Shown: positions 1 through 6,168, counted from the first letter of the stretch. The stretch: DNA of 8,259 nt from Bacteroidota bacterium (GCA_023392945.1 JAEWNB010000109.1:1-8259), one strand, 5' to 3'. The notes: generated from the sequence alone by a model not told the origin. Program-made: numbers and translations.

Positions 1-363
1 CCATGTCATGTTCTTTTTCAGTTCTATGTCAATAACGGGGAGCTTTCTTGTCAGTTATACCAAAGGAGTGCCGATCTGTTTTTAGGAGTACCTTTCAACA
101 TTGCTTCCTATTCTCTCCTTCTTATGATGATTGCCCAGGTATGCAACTTAACACCAAGATATTTTATTCATACTTTTGGAGATGTTCATATTTACTCCAA
201 TCATTTGGATCAGGCAAAATTACAACTTTCAAGAACCCCAAAAGCATTACCTGAAATGGAGATTAATCCTTTAGTAACCTCCATTTTTGATTTTAAATAT
301 GAAGATTTTCAGTTGAAAAACTATAATCCTGATCCGACAATTAAAGCTCCTATTGCGGTTTAG
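1..363 (+). CDS. thyA: Thymidylate synthase, C-terminal part (5' end outside window)
   Basis: Thymidylate synthase converts dUMP and methylene-tetrahydrofolate to dTMP and dihydrofolate in the cytoplasm. The visible 120 residues begin with PCH, whose Cys is the catalytic nucleophile (Cys146 in the E. coli enzyme). They continue with [17 protein letters not shown], which holds the phosphate- and dUMP-binding Arg, Ser, Asp and Asn (E. coli R166, S167, D169, N177), and HIYSNH (E. coli H207 and Y209). The protein ends in IKAPIAV, the family's usual C-terminus that closes over the active site. Spacing from the Cys to the end equals the E. coli enzyme exactly, so nothing is missing on this side; about 145 N-terminal residues lie upstream. 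The frame is open from base 1 and stops with TAG at 361-363. That stop overlaps the stop of the opposing gene. The dihydrofolate it produces is recycled by the folA product encoded at 1497. Confidence 0.97.
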   Translation, partial: PCHVLFQFYVNNGELSCQLYQRSADLFLGVPFNIASYSLLLMMIAQVCNLTPRYFIHTFGDVHIYSNHLDQAKLQLSRTPKALPEMEINPLVTSIFDFKYEDFQLKNYNPDPTIKAPIAV

Positions 364-1094
364 AAATGAAATCCGATTTTTAAAGAAACGGTATTCATTG
401 TCATTTCAAAAGGTTCAATAGATAAAAAGTTAGGAATTGAGATCTCTCTTCCTCCATTCATAATCATTTCGTGTTTACCCAAATAATTATAATAAAACCC
501 CAGACTTATTTTTTTATCTAATATTATTCCAAGTCCGGCACTACAACCGAAAGAGGTTGTCAGATCGTATTTTATAATTCCATATAATGCATTGTCCTCC
601 CAACCCTCATTTGTTCTTTTGAAAAGATTAACGCCGGCACCAGCTTCAGCGAAAATACCAACAAAATCGTCTTTGCCGAAATAGTATGTATAACTGAGGC
701 CCATATTAATTGGAACATTCAGGTAACAAGGCTTAATTTTGCCGGCATCATCATATTCATTTCTAAAATCTGAATTAAGGGAGTTCCAATAAAGTTCGGC
801 ATTTATAAAAATTCCAACTCCTTTATTTTCAAGTTTGGTTTTTTGAAAGGAATAGGTATATCTCATTCCTACCGAAGCTCCAATAGTAGCTCCATTGTAA
901 AGGTTTGGAGGACCGGCAATCAATTGATCATACACACTGATGCTATTATCGGTTGAGAAGAAAGACCCCACAGGGTGAACTCCACCCAAATAGATAGAAA
1001 TGCCGGTTTTAGGCTGAGCCATTGTTATAAATGGAAGAGAGCCAAAAATCAGAACGATTAAAAGTAATGTTTTAAAAAAATTCCTTTTTTTCAT
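360..1094 (-). CDS. Secreted outer-membrane beta-barrel protein, function unknown
   Basis: This 244-residue protein has a clear signal peptide: a basic start (MKKRNFFK), a hydrophobic stretch at about residues 9-25, and a likely cut near MA-Q at 26-27. The mature part is rich in alternating aromatic and glycine-containing strands, such as [36 protein letters not shown] and [11 protein letters not shown]. It ends in KIGFHF, with the terminal aromatic residue typical of outer-membrane beta-barrels recognised by the BAM machinery. The length would suit a barrel of roughly 8-10 strands. No catalytic motif is visible, and many Bacteroidota proteins of this kind have no known role. The start ATG (1092-1094) is preceded by a -7 box at 1121-1130. 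The gene is monocistronic: it faces thyA tail to tail with overlapping stops and is divergent from folA. The barrel fold is inferred from sequence pattern only. Confidence 0.82.
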   Translation of the reverse strand: MKKRNFFKTLLLIVLIFGSLPFITMAQPKTGISIYLGGVHPVGSFFSTDNSISVYDQLIAGPPNLYNGATIGASVGMRYTYSFQKTKLENKGVGIFINAELYWNSLNSDFRNEYDDAGKIKPCYLNVPINMGLSYTYYFGKDDFVGIFAEAGAGVNLFKRTNEGWEDNALYGIIKYDLTTSFGCSAGLGIILDKKISLGFYYNYLGKHEMIMNGGREISIPNFLSIEPFEMTMNTVSLKIGFHF

Positions 1095-1120
1095 AATGAA
1101 TTATTATGTTTAAATCACAA

Positions 1121-1130
1121 TGCAAAAGTA
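1121..1130 (-). promoter_or_regulatory. Bacteroidota-type -7 promoter box for the beta-barrel gene
   Basis: On the minus strand this reads TACTTTTGCA, matching the Bacteroidota sigma-factor -7 consensus TAnnTTTG. It ends 26 bases before the start codon at 1094, a normal distance for a short leader. I see no convincing -33 TTTG/TTG at the expected spacing, so this rests on the -7 box and its match to three other boxes in the window. Confidence 0.5.
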
Positions 1131-1210
1131 ATAAATAATGTTCTTTAAATTATTCGGGAAATCTAATTATCAAATCCAAAAAATAGAAATTAACATCAAG
1201 AATAATTTAT

Positions 1211-1383
1211 ACTCAGCGTTAGCGATTGTAGCGGAAACACAGCAAAGGCGGGGGCTTTGGGGCACAGGGAGCGGCAGAGCGACCTGAGGAAGCTACTGTT
1301 CGCGACCATGAGCCCCATGACCAACGCCTGCGGAGTTGCAGCGGAAAGCGCGACGGCGAAGCGCAGCGAAGCCGGAACGCCCA
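1211..1383. repeat. GC-rich structured intergenic element (possible dispersed repeat or ncRNA)
   Basis: The 402-base gap between the beta-barrel gene and folA holds an island of about 170 bases at roughly 64% GC by hand count; the 60 bases just left of it are about 22% GC. Its ends carry a short inverted pair, GCGTT at 1216-1220 and AACGC at 1376-1380. Inside are two near-identical boxes, TTGTAGCGGAAA (1226-1237) and TTGCAGCGGAAA (1336-1347). There are also GCGACC copies at 1279 and 1302, GCGAAGC copies at 1356 and 1366 (10 bases apart), and pairable arms TGGGGC (1258-1263) with GCCCCA (1312-1317) and AGGCG (1246-1250) with CGCCT (1325-1329). From memory, similar 'GTTAGnGATTGnAGCGGAAA ... GGAACGCCC' segments occur between genes in other Bacteroidota; I could not check this. 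Function is unknown. A minus-strand reading frame across it (1196-1411) looks spurious. The rest of the gap holds only the two promoter boxes and AT-rich spacer. Confidence 0.6.
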
Positions 1384-1470
1384 AATGAATAAGAAAAGTA
1401 AGATTAAACATCCCTTTTATTTTTTAAGAAAGTAGATCATACTAAAAAGCAAAGAGTGTAAAAAATGATG

Positions 1471-1480
1471 TATTTTTGCA
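1471..1480 (+). promoter_or_regulatory. Bacteroidota-type -7 promoter box for folA
   Basis: TATTTTTGCA matches the TAnnTTTG -7 consensus and ends 16 bases before the folA start codon. That predicts a very short 5' leader holding only the AGGAG at 1491-1495. No clear -33 element is visible. It would drive folA and the two overlapping genes behind it. Confidence 0.55.
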
Positions 1481-1496
1481 GCATTAAAAAAGGAGT

Positions 1497-1997
1497 ATGA
1501 AAAAAATCAGCATGATAGCAGCCATAGGGAACAACTTTGAGTTGGGATATCAAAACAGACTTCTTTGTCATTTACCTGTGGATTTAAAGAGATTTAAAGA
1601 AATAACTTCCGGACATACCGTAATGATGGGAGACCGAACCTGGGAGTCTTTGCCGAAAAAGCCCCTGCCAAACAGAAGAAACATTGTGATAACTCTTGAC
1701 AGGAATGCAAAATATCAAAATTGTGAAATTGCCTTTTCGGTGGAAGAAGCCATCAACCTGATACATGACGAAGAGGAAGCCTTTATTATTGGGGGAGCCA
1801 CAATTTATAATCTATTTATTGACAAAATTCAACGACTATATCTTACCCGAATACTTGCCGATTTCAGAGCAGATGTATTTTTTCCCAAAGTTGATTTTTC
1901 CAAATGGGATTTAAAAGAAGATATTTTTGTTCCCAAAGATGACAATAATCTCTACGATTTACGGTTTCAATATTATCAATTAAAAACTATAGACTAA
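1497..1997 (+). CDS. folA: Dihydrofolate reductase
   Basis: This enzyme reduces dihydrofolate to tetrahydrofolate with NADPH in the cytoplasm, restoring the cofactor spent by thymidylate synthase, whose gene lies about 1.1 kb upstream. The 166 residues (E. coli: 159) contain the family landmarks in order: MIAAIGNNFELGYQN (Met20-loop region), LPVDLKRFK with the catalytic acid D29 (E. coli D27) and F33, MGDRTWESLP, PNRRNIVIT, the GGATIY turn at 99-104 and YLTRI with T117. Two positions are unusual. The near-invariant Trp before the acid (E. coli W22) is Cys24, and the NADPH 2'-phosphate-contacting Arg (E. coli R44) is Asp46, followed by Arg47. The start at 1497 gives the expected N-terminus and has AGGAG at 1491-1495, unusually close to the ATG (1 base between). 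The next in-frame ATG, at residue 6, is too far from that site. The stop TAA shares its last A with the next gene's ATG, so translation is probably coupled. Confidence 0.95.
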   Translation: MKKISMIAAIGNNFELGYQNRLLCHLPVDLKRFKEITSGHTVMMGDRTWESLPKKPLPNRRNIVITLDRNAKYQNCEIAFSVEEAINLIHDEEEAFIIGGATIYNLFIDKIQRLYLTRILADFRADVFFPKVDFSKWDLKEDIFVPKDDNNLYDLRFQYYQLKTID

Positions 1998-2548
1998 TGA
2001 AGAAAAATTTGTTTATCCTATTTTTTTTAGGAATAATTTCTGCAAGTTTTGCTCAGAAGGATAATACTTTACCCGTTCCGGCTCTTCCCATTGATGAAGA
2101 TTCAAAACTGGTAACTTATAAAGAAGTAGTTCAACAAAAAGGGAGCCCACAAGAACTCTATGATCGGGCAATGGAGTGGATTAAAGTATTTTATAAAAAC
2201 ACCGGCGAAGTGATAAAAGACAGCAATCGTGCAGAGGGTGTTATTAATATGAGATCAAGTATCAGAATCTACTTCAAACAAAAGGACGGCACCTTACATT
2301 TTAGAAACATAGTATATTATAATTTTAAGCTTGAATGCCGTCAGGACCGTTATCGCTATACCATTACCGATTTTAAGGAAAAGGCAGTTGCTGCTGCTCC
2401 AATAGAAACATGGTTTGACACTGAAAATCCCACGTGGGATGCTTCTCAATATGATTTTCTGACACAAATTGATGAACAAATTATTAAACTTATAGAATCT
2501 TTAGAAGAAGGAATGTCTCCTAAACCAATTAAAAATGATGACTGGTAA
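1997..2548 (+). CDS. Secreted DUF4468 domain protein (TBP-like fold)
   Basis: This 183-residue exported protein starts with a signal peptide, MKKNLFILFFLGIISASFAQ, probably cut at or just before Gln20. The mature part begins LPVPALPIDEDSKLVTYKEV, followed by SPQELYDRAMEWI, a beta-rich middle (SSIRIYFKQKDGTLHFRN, YNFKLECRQDRYRYTITDF) and a helical tail. This layout matches the DUF4468 family ('domain of unknown function with TBP-like fold'), which is common in secreted Bacteroidota proteins. No biochemical role is established that I know of, and no catalytic motif is seen. The ATG overlaps the folA stop by one base (TAATG), and the end of the gene overlaps the next gene by 14 bases, so the three are very likely one transcript. 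The folate link is probably only positional. The family call comes from recognising the sequence pattern, not from a search. Confidence 0.82.
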   Translation: MKKNLFILFFLGIISASFAQKDNTLPVPALPIDEDSKLVTYKEVVQQKGSPQELYDRAMEWIKVFYKNTGEVIKDSNRAEGVINMRSSIRIYFKQKDGTLHFRNIVYYNFKLECRQDRYRYTITDFKEKAVAAAPIETWFDTENPTWDASQYDFLTQIDEQIIKLIESLEEGMSPKPIKNDDW

Positions 2549-3317
2549 AAATATATCTATTTTTTGGATAGCAATAGCTTTATTATTAGTTACTTGCAAA
2601 CCACCTGAAACATCAGGAAAAATATCGTTAAAATTTGCTTTTCAGGTTGATGATACCACATTTGTCACCGATCAGATGGCATATAGCAATGCTTCAGGAA
2701 ATCAATATGAAGTAAATGAGGTCAAATTCTTTATTTCAGATCTAAAACTGAATGATTCGGAAGGAAATATAATATCAGTTTACGATGACAATTCGATTCA
2801 TTATGTTGATTATGATATAGCTTCCACTCTGACATGGGATATTGCTGATGATATTCCCACAGGGAATTATAATTCTGTGAGTTTTACTTTTGGCTTATCG
2901 GAAGCAAAGAACATTTCCAACTATTTCACCAATCCTCCCGAAAGTAATATGAGTTGGCCTTCTTATCTTGGAGGTGGGTACCACTATATGCAGATTAATG
3001 GGAAATGGTTAAAAGATGGAGTATCAACACCGTTTAATTTTCATACCGGTATTGGACAATTATATGATGGAGATTCCATCACTGCCTATGTTCAGAACTA
3101 TTTTACCGTTAATTTGCCCGTTGCAACTTTTACAATAAAAGAAGATGCATCTACTATAATTCAATGTACCATGAATATAAATAGTTGGTTTACAACGCCT
3201 CATGATTATAATTTTAATTACTGGGGCGGTGCAATTATGCAGAATCAGGCGGCTCAGGAAGTAATCAAAGAAAATGGAGTTGATGTTTTCTCCATAACTT
3301 TTCCACAATCAAAATAA
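2535..3317 (+). CDS. MbnP-like lipoprotein
   Basis: The 260-residue protein has a lipoprotein signal: a hydrophobic run at residues 8-19 and a lipobox LVTC with Cys21 as the predicted lipidated residue (Thr at -1 is a little atypical). The body matches the MbnP family: KISLKFAFQVD, YSNASGNQYEVNEVKFFISDLKL, IHYVDYDI, TLTWDIADDIPTGNY, the GGGYHYMQINGKW segment at 147-158, and NFHTG. Better-studied MbnP proteins are periplasmic copper-binding partners of methanobactin systems, usually encoded beside the MauG-like dihaem protein MbnH, which modifies a Trp in MbnP. Here five Trp (101, 141, 158, 218, 230) and His 89, 150, 170 and 223 are possible ligands or modification sites. No MbnH, TonB receptor or methanobactin gene is nearby, so copper binding is an inference from the family. 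It starts inside the preceding gene; ATG at 2538 is an equally good start. It is the last gene of the folA unit, 29 bases from the opposing gene's end. Confidence 0.8.
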   Translation: MMTGKNISIFWIAIALLLVTCKPPETSGKISLKFAFQVDDTTFVTDQMAYSNASGNQYEVNEVKFFISDLKLNDSEGNIISVYDDNSIHYVDYDIASTLTWDIADDIPTGNYNSVSFTFGLSEAKNISNYFTNPPESNMSWPSYLGGGYHYMQINGKWLKDGVSTPFNFHTGIGQLYDGDSITAYVQNYFTVNLPVATFTIKEDASTIIQCTMNINSWFTTPHDYNFNYWGGAIMQNQAAQEVIKENGVDVFSITFPQSK

Positions 3318-3346
3318 GGGTATCTTCTACACAAGAAATTGAATAA

Positions 3347-3829
3347 TTAGTTTTTCAAAAAAGAATGTTGCGGGAAAATCTTTTTTGTTACTTGGTAGTT
3401 ATCATTCATTATTAGCAAAGCTGCTTTTTCAACTTCAAAAATATTTTTTTTACTTTTTGAGTAATCAGAAATTTTAAATTGCCATGTATAGATATTGTTT
3501 GGAGGAATTGAGATAGTAAGGGCATCTACAAATTTTTCTTTTTTAGGAATTCCATCATCGGTTTTCAACCACTCAATTTTGCTATTGATAAATTCTTGAC
3601 GATACTGAACGGCCGTTTGAGCATTTCCATTGATAAACACCAATGTTACAACGGCACTTGCTGAAGAAACTGAATCTTTTGTAATGATTCTGTTATATTG
3701 AAAAGAAAAATTTCCGAAAGCATCATTGATAATCTCTCCTTCCGAAAAACTAGAGTCAGCAAGATTGTGTTGAGACCTTGACAATAAACAAATAAACAAG
3801 AGAAAAAAGAAGAGAAAGAATCTTTTCAT
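3347..3829 (-). CDS. Small secreted protein, function unknown
   Basis: I do not recognise a family for this 160-residue protein. It has a strong signal peptide: MKR, then an almost unbroken hydrophobic run rich in Phe and Leu to about residue 16, with a likely cut near SRSQ at 17-20. The mature part of about 140 residues has beta-strand-like stretches (FGNFSFQYNRIITKD, SASAVVTLVFINGNA, ALTISIPP, IYTWQFKISDY). It has no Cys after the signal peptide, no lipobox and no visible catalytic motif. It is the last gene of a minus-strand operon, starting 9 bases after the end of the glycosyltransferase gene, so it is co-transcribed with envelope lipid genes. A periplasmic or outer-membrane-associated role fits the signal and the context but is not shown. 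The end faces the MbnP-like gene across 29 bases with no clear terminator hairpin. Confidence 0.75.
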   Translation of the reverse strand: MKRFFLFFFLLFICLLSRSQHNLADSSFSEGEIINDAFGNFSFQYNRIITKDSVSSASAVVTLVFINGNAQTAVQYRQEFINSKIEWLKTDDGIPKKEKFVDALTISIPPNNIYTWQFKISDYSKSKKNIFEVEKAALLIMNDNYQVTKKIFPQHSFLKN

Positions 3830-3838
3830 AAAAAGGGA

Positions 3839-4846
3839 TTAAAATTTATTTATCCAGTCGGCAACTTCAACAGCTGAAATATTTTTCATGCATTTAAAAT
3901 GTTTTCTAGGGCATTTTTTAAAGCCCAACTTACTGCATGGTCGACATTTTAAATGGCACACCTCAAAAATCCTGAATAAATCACGATTTTGGGGCATATA
4001 GGGATACATCCCAAATTCAGGGATTGTATTTCCCCAGATAGAAGCAATGGGTTTTCGAAATGCGGCGGCGATATGCATCAATCCGGTATCCCCGGTAAGT
4101 ACACAATCACTTTTGCGTAAGATGGATGCGGATTGATTTAGTGAATACTTACCGCATCCGTTAAATGCCCTTTCTCCCAGCTCTGAAACAACTTTTTCCG
4201 CTTTATTTATTACATCTTTTCCTCCCAGCAACATCATTGGTTTGTGAAGAATACGTCCAATTTCAATCAGCTTATAGGATGGAATCTGTTTGGTTTTGTG
4301 AATACTTCCCATTGATACTGCAATAAATCCGGCTTCAAATACAGCGGGTAAATCTTGAGCATCAAATTCTTCCTCTTCAGGAATAAAATAATCCAAACCA
4401 TCACCATCATTTTTCACATTCAAAGGAGAAACCACATCAAAATATCTATCAACAATATGTTTAATAGGCAAAAAATTAATTTTGAAATTAACTGCAATCC
4501 ATTTCAAGAAATTCAATTTATTAATTTTATGAAAGGGAGTCTTCAATTTATGATCAATCCTATTCGATCGTCGGTTGTTTTGTAAATCGACAATAAAATT
4601 AAAATTTTCATTTTTCAACTCTTTAATAGTATGTCTTAAATTCCCTTTAAAGATGTGCAATTTTGAAATGTAGGGATTTTCTCTCAAAATACTTTCATAG
4701 CCTTTCTTTACCAAAAAATGAATTTCTGCATCCGTGATTTGATTCTTAATAGCTCGGACAACAGGGGTGGTTAAGACAATATCACCGATTGAACTAAAAC
4801 GAATAATTAATATTTTTTTTCGCGACGGGGGTTGGTTATCATCCAT
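3839..4846 (-). CDS. Glycosyltransferase family 9 (heptosyltransferase-like)
   Basis: This 335-residue protein resembles ADP-heptose:LPS heptosyltransferases (GT9, WaaF/WaaC type), cytoplasmic enzymes that add sugars to the lipopolysaccharide core. The N-terminal Rossmann half starts KKILIIRFSSIGDIVLTTPVVRAIK (residues 10-34), with the SSIGD loop typical of the family, and includes FIVDLQNNRRS (84-94). The C-terminal half has AVSMGSIHKTKQIPSYKLIEI (176-196), MMLLGG, and the nucleotide-sugar motif LTGDTGLMHIAAA (250-262) with D253 and H258. A Cys-rich tail, C297-X3-C-X2-C-X7-C-X6-C319, resembles the C.PC...CP..H.CM pattern seen in WaaF-like proteins. The length is normal. The actual sugar donor is not certain, because many Bacteroidota GT9 proteins have not been tested. 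It lies 14 bases after the acyltransferase gene and 9 bases before the small secreted protein, in a probable envelope operon. The N-terminal ten residues (MDDNQPPSRK) form a short extension. Confidence 0.9.
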   Translation of the reverse strand: MDDNQPPSRKKILIIRFSSIGDIVLTTPVVRAIKNQITDAEIHFLVKKGYESILRENPYISKLHIFKGNLRHTIKELKNENFNFIVDLQNNRRSNRIDHKLKTPFHKINKLNFLKWIAVNFKINFLPIKHIVDRYFDVVSPLNVKNDGDGLDYFIPEEEEFDAQDLPAVFEAGFIAVSMGSIHKTKQIPSYKLIEIGRILHKPMMLLGGKDVINKAEKVVSELGERAFNGCGKYSLNQSASILRKSDCVLTGDTGLMHIAAAFRKPIASIWGNTIPEFGMYPYMPQNRDLFRIFEVCHLKCRPCSKLGFKKCPRKHFKCMKNISAVEVADWINKF

Positions 4847-4860
4847 TTTATAAATAATTT

Positions 4861-6018
4861 TTACCAGTTTTTATCTTCAATATTATAATTTACTCTACCC
4901 AAAATGGTCTTTACAGGATTAGAATAAATTTGTAATAAATAACTCATCATCTTTTCTTTAGGAACATCTTTGACAATTGATTTTGTTCCCAGGTATCTGA
5001 GAAACAATTTTTTTTGTTCCGGAGAGTAATAGTCACTGAATTCATTGCTATTCTCAAGTTGATCGAATGCAATATAGTGATTGGGGAAAAGTTTATAATT
5101 TGAATATATTTGAGAGTCTATCAACTTGCAAACTTCACTGATTTTTTCTTTAGTTGACAAATTAGAAGGAATAGAGTCGAGTTCATTGATAATAGGCTTG
5201 CCTATTACAAAATTTATATGTCCTTTATGTCCGAAAAGACCTTTTTTAATACTGTTAAAATCTTCTCCGGGCTTCTTCTTATAACATTCGATTTCCGAGA
5301 GGGCAAGTTCTCTTGCTTTCAGTTGATCACAAACCTCATATTCATAAGAAATTGTAACCGGAACAATAGCCAGTTGCTTCAGAGCTTTAAGCGGATCTTT
5401 GGCATTTGTCATGGCTAGCATTTTTATCAATCCGGGTTGAGTTTGATCAATTCCGTCTTTAGTTCTACCATTTCGTTGAGCAATCCAGACAGATTCTTTT
5501 TCCTCAATAATGCTAAAATGTATATACTCAGAAAGAAGATGATAGTTTTCCAATCTTTCTCTAAGGGTGAGGGATCTTTTAACAGTCACCATCTTGTTAA
5601 CTTTCCCAAGTTCCCTCAACAGTGGTGTTGATAACAAATTATCACCAATAGCAATTTTTGTTGTAGGGTAATTATTTGTCATGAAGAAGTATTGCAACAC
5701 TCCGGTATCAAAAACAATATCTCTATGATTGGCAATAAAGAGATAATTATTCACCTTTTTAATATTATCCAACCCTGAATAAGTAATTCCGTCAGAAGCC
5801 TTATCAAGAAAATAATCAATAAAAGGTTTTGCAATTGCCAATTGAAATTGGTCAACAGTTTGAAAATATTCTGACTTTGCAATCAAATCTTCAATATTCA
5901 GGTAGGGTTCAAAGAATTTGAGTGCAGTCAGAAGCTTCCTGTTAGAAAGGAGTCTTCTAATAGCAATTATTGCTTCATCCTGATTATAATGCCGAATTGA
6001 ATGATATGGGTCAATCAT
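4861..6018 (-). CDS. PlsC-like phospholipid/glycerol acyltransferase family protein
   Basis: This 385-residue protein matches a Bacteroidota branch of the 1-acylglycerol-phosphate acyltransferase (PlsC/LPLAT) superfamily, which transfers acyl groups to lysophospholipids or related acceptors at the inner membrane. Landmarks are an N-terminal helical region (1-80) and IANHRDIVFDTGVL at 95-108, containing the His-Asp pair H98 and D104. These are followed by AIGDNLLSTPLLRELGKVNK (123-142), VKRS (146-149), SVWIAQRNGRTKDG (176-189, in place of the classic EGTRS block) and IVPVTISYEYE (218-228). The His-Asp spacing is HX5D, not the usual HX4D. I recall the same NHRDIV.D form in related Bacteroidota proteins, so it may be a subfamily trait. 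The protein is longer than PlsC (about 245 residues), with an extra C-terminal region of about 100 residues of unknown role. It is first in an operon with the GT9 gene, consistent with lipid or lipid A related work. The substrate is not known. Confidence 0.85.
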   Translation of the reverse strand: MIDPYHSIRHYNQDEAIIAIRRLLSNRKLLTALKFFEPYLNIEDLIAKSEYFQTVDQFQLAIAKPFIDYFLDKASDGITYSGLDNIKKVNNYLFIANHRDIVFDTGVLQYFFMTNNYPTTKIAIGDNLLSTPLLRELGKVNKMVTVKRSLTLRERLENYHLLSEYIHFSIIEEKESVWIAQRNGRTKDGIDQTQPGLIKMLAMTNAKDPLKALKQLAIVPVTISYEYEVCDQLKARELALSEIECYKKKPGEDFNSIKKGLFGHKGHINFVIGKPIINELDSIPSNLSTKEKISEVCKLIDSQIYSNYKLFPNHYIAFDQLENSNEFSDYYSPEQKKLFLRYLGTKSIVKDVPKEKMMSYLLQIYSNPVKTILGRVNYNIEDKNW

Positions 6019-6039
6019 TATCGTAATTAAATTTCATTT

Positions 6040-6049
6040 TGCAAAAATA
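6040..6049 (-). promoter_or_regulatory. Bacteroidota-type -7 promoter box for the acyltransferase operon
   Basis: On the minus strand this reads TATTTTTGCA, matching TAnnTTTG and identical over ten bases to the folA box. It ends 21 bases before the acyltransferase start codon. It lies in the 150-base divergent region and would serve all three minus-strand genes. No convincing -33 box is seen. Confidence 0.5.
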
Positions 6050-6136
6050 CAATTTATTTTCATCCTCTTATTTGTTTTAACATTTCCGGGAATCTTTCAG
6101 CTAAATTAATTCCAGTAAAATGAAAACTCTTTTTTT

Positions 6137-6146
6137 TATATTTGCA
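6137..6146 (+). promoter_or_regulatory. Bacteroidota-type -7 promoter box for the iron-sulfur protein gene
   Basis: TATATTTGCA matches TAnnTTTG and ends 22 bases before the ATG at 6169. It lies about 90 bases from the opposing box at 6040-6049, so the two divergent promoters do not overlap. No clear -33 element is visible. Confidence 0.5.
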
Positions 6147-6168
6147 AACTCAAATAATGCAATGAAGT

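Noticed and set aside
124..363. A 79-residue gene starting at 124
   Set aside because: It is the end of thyA. The same frame is open back to base 1 and encodes the catalytic Cys motif upstream of that ATG.
1211..1383. Integron attC site
   Set aside because: An attC site begins with RYYYAAC and ends with GTTRRRY. Here GTT comes first and AAC last on either strand, and the core bases do not fit. No integrase gene is present.
1211..1383. Insertion sequence remnant or MITE
   Set aside because: The terminal inverted pair is only five bases, and I found no target-site duplication in the flanks and no transposase homology.
1196..1411. A 71-residue minus-strand reading frame spanning the GC-rich element
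   Set aside because: It exists because GC-rich DNA has few stop codons. It has no promoter box or ribosome site, its ends extend into AT-rich flank, and its sequence follows the nucleotide repeats of the element.
3318..3346. Bidirectional terminator between the convergent MbnP-like and small secreted genes
   Set aside because: Only a 4-base TTCT/AGAA pairing is visible, with no proper T run. This is too weak to call.
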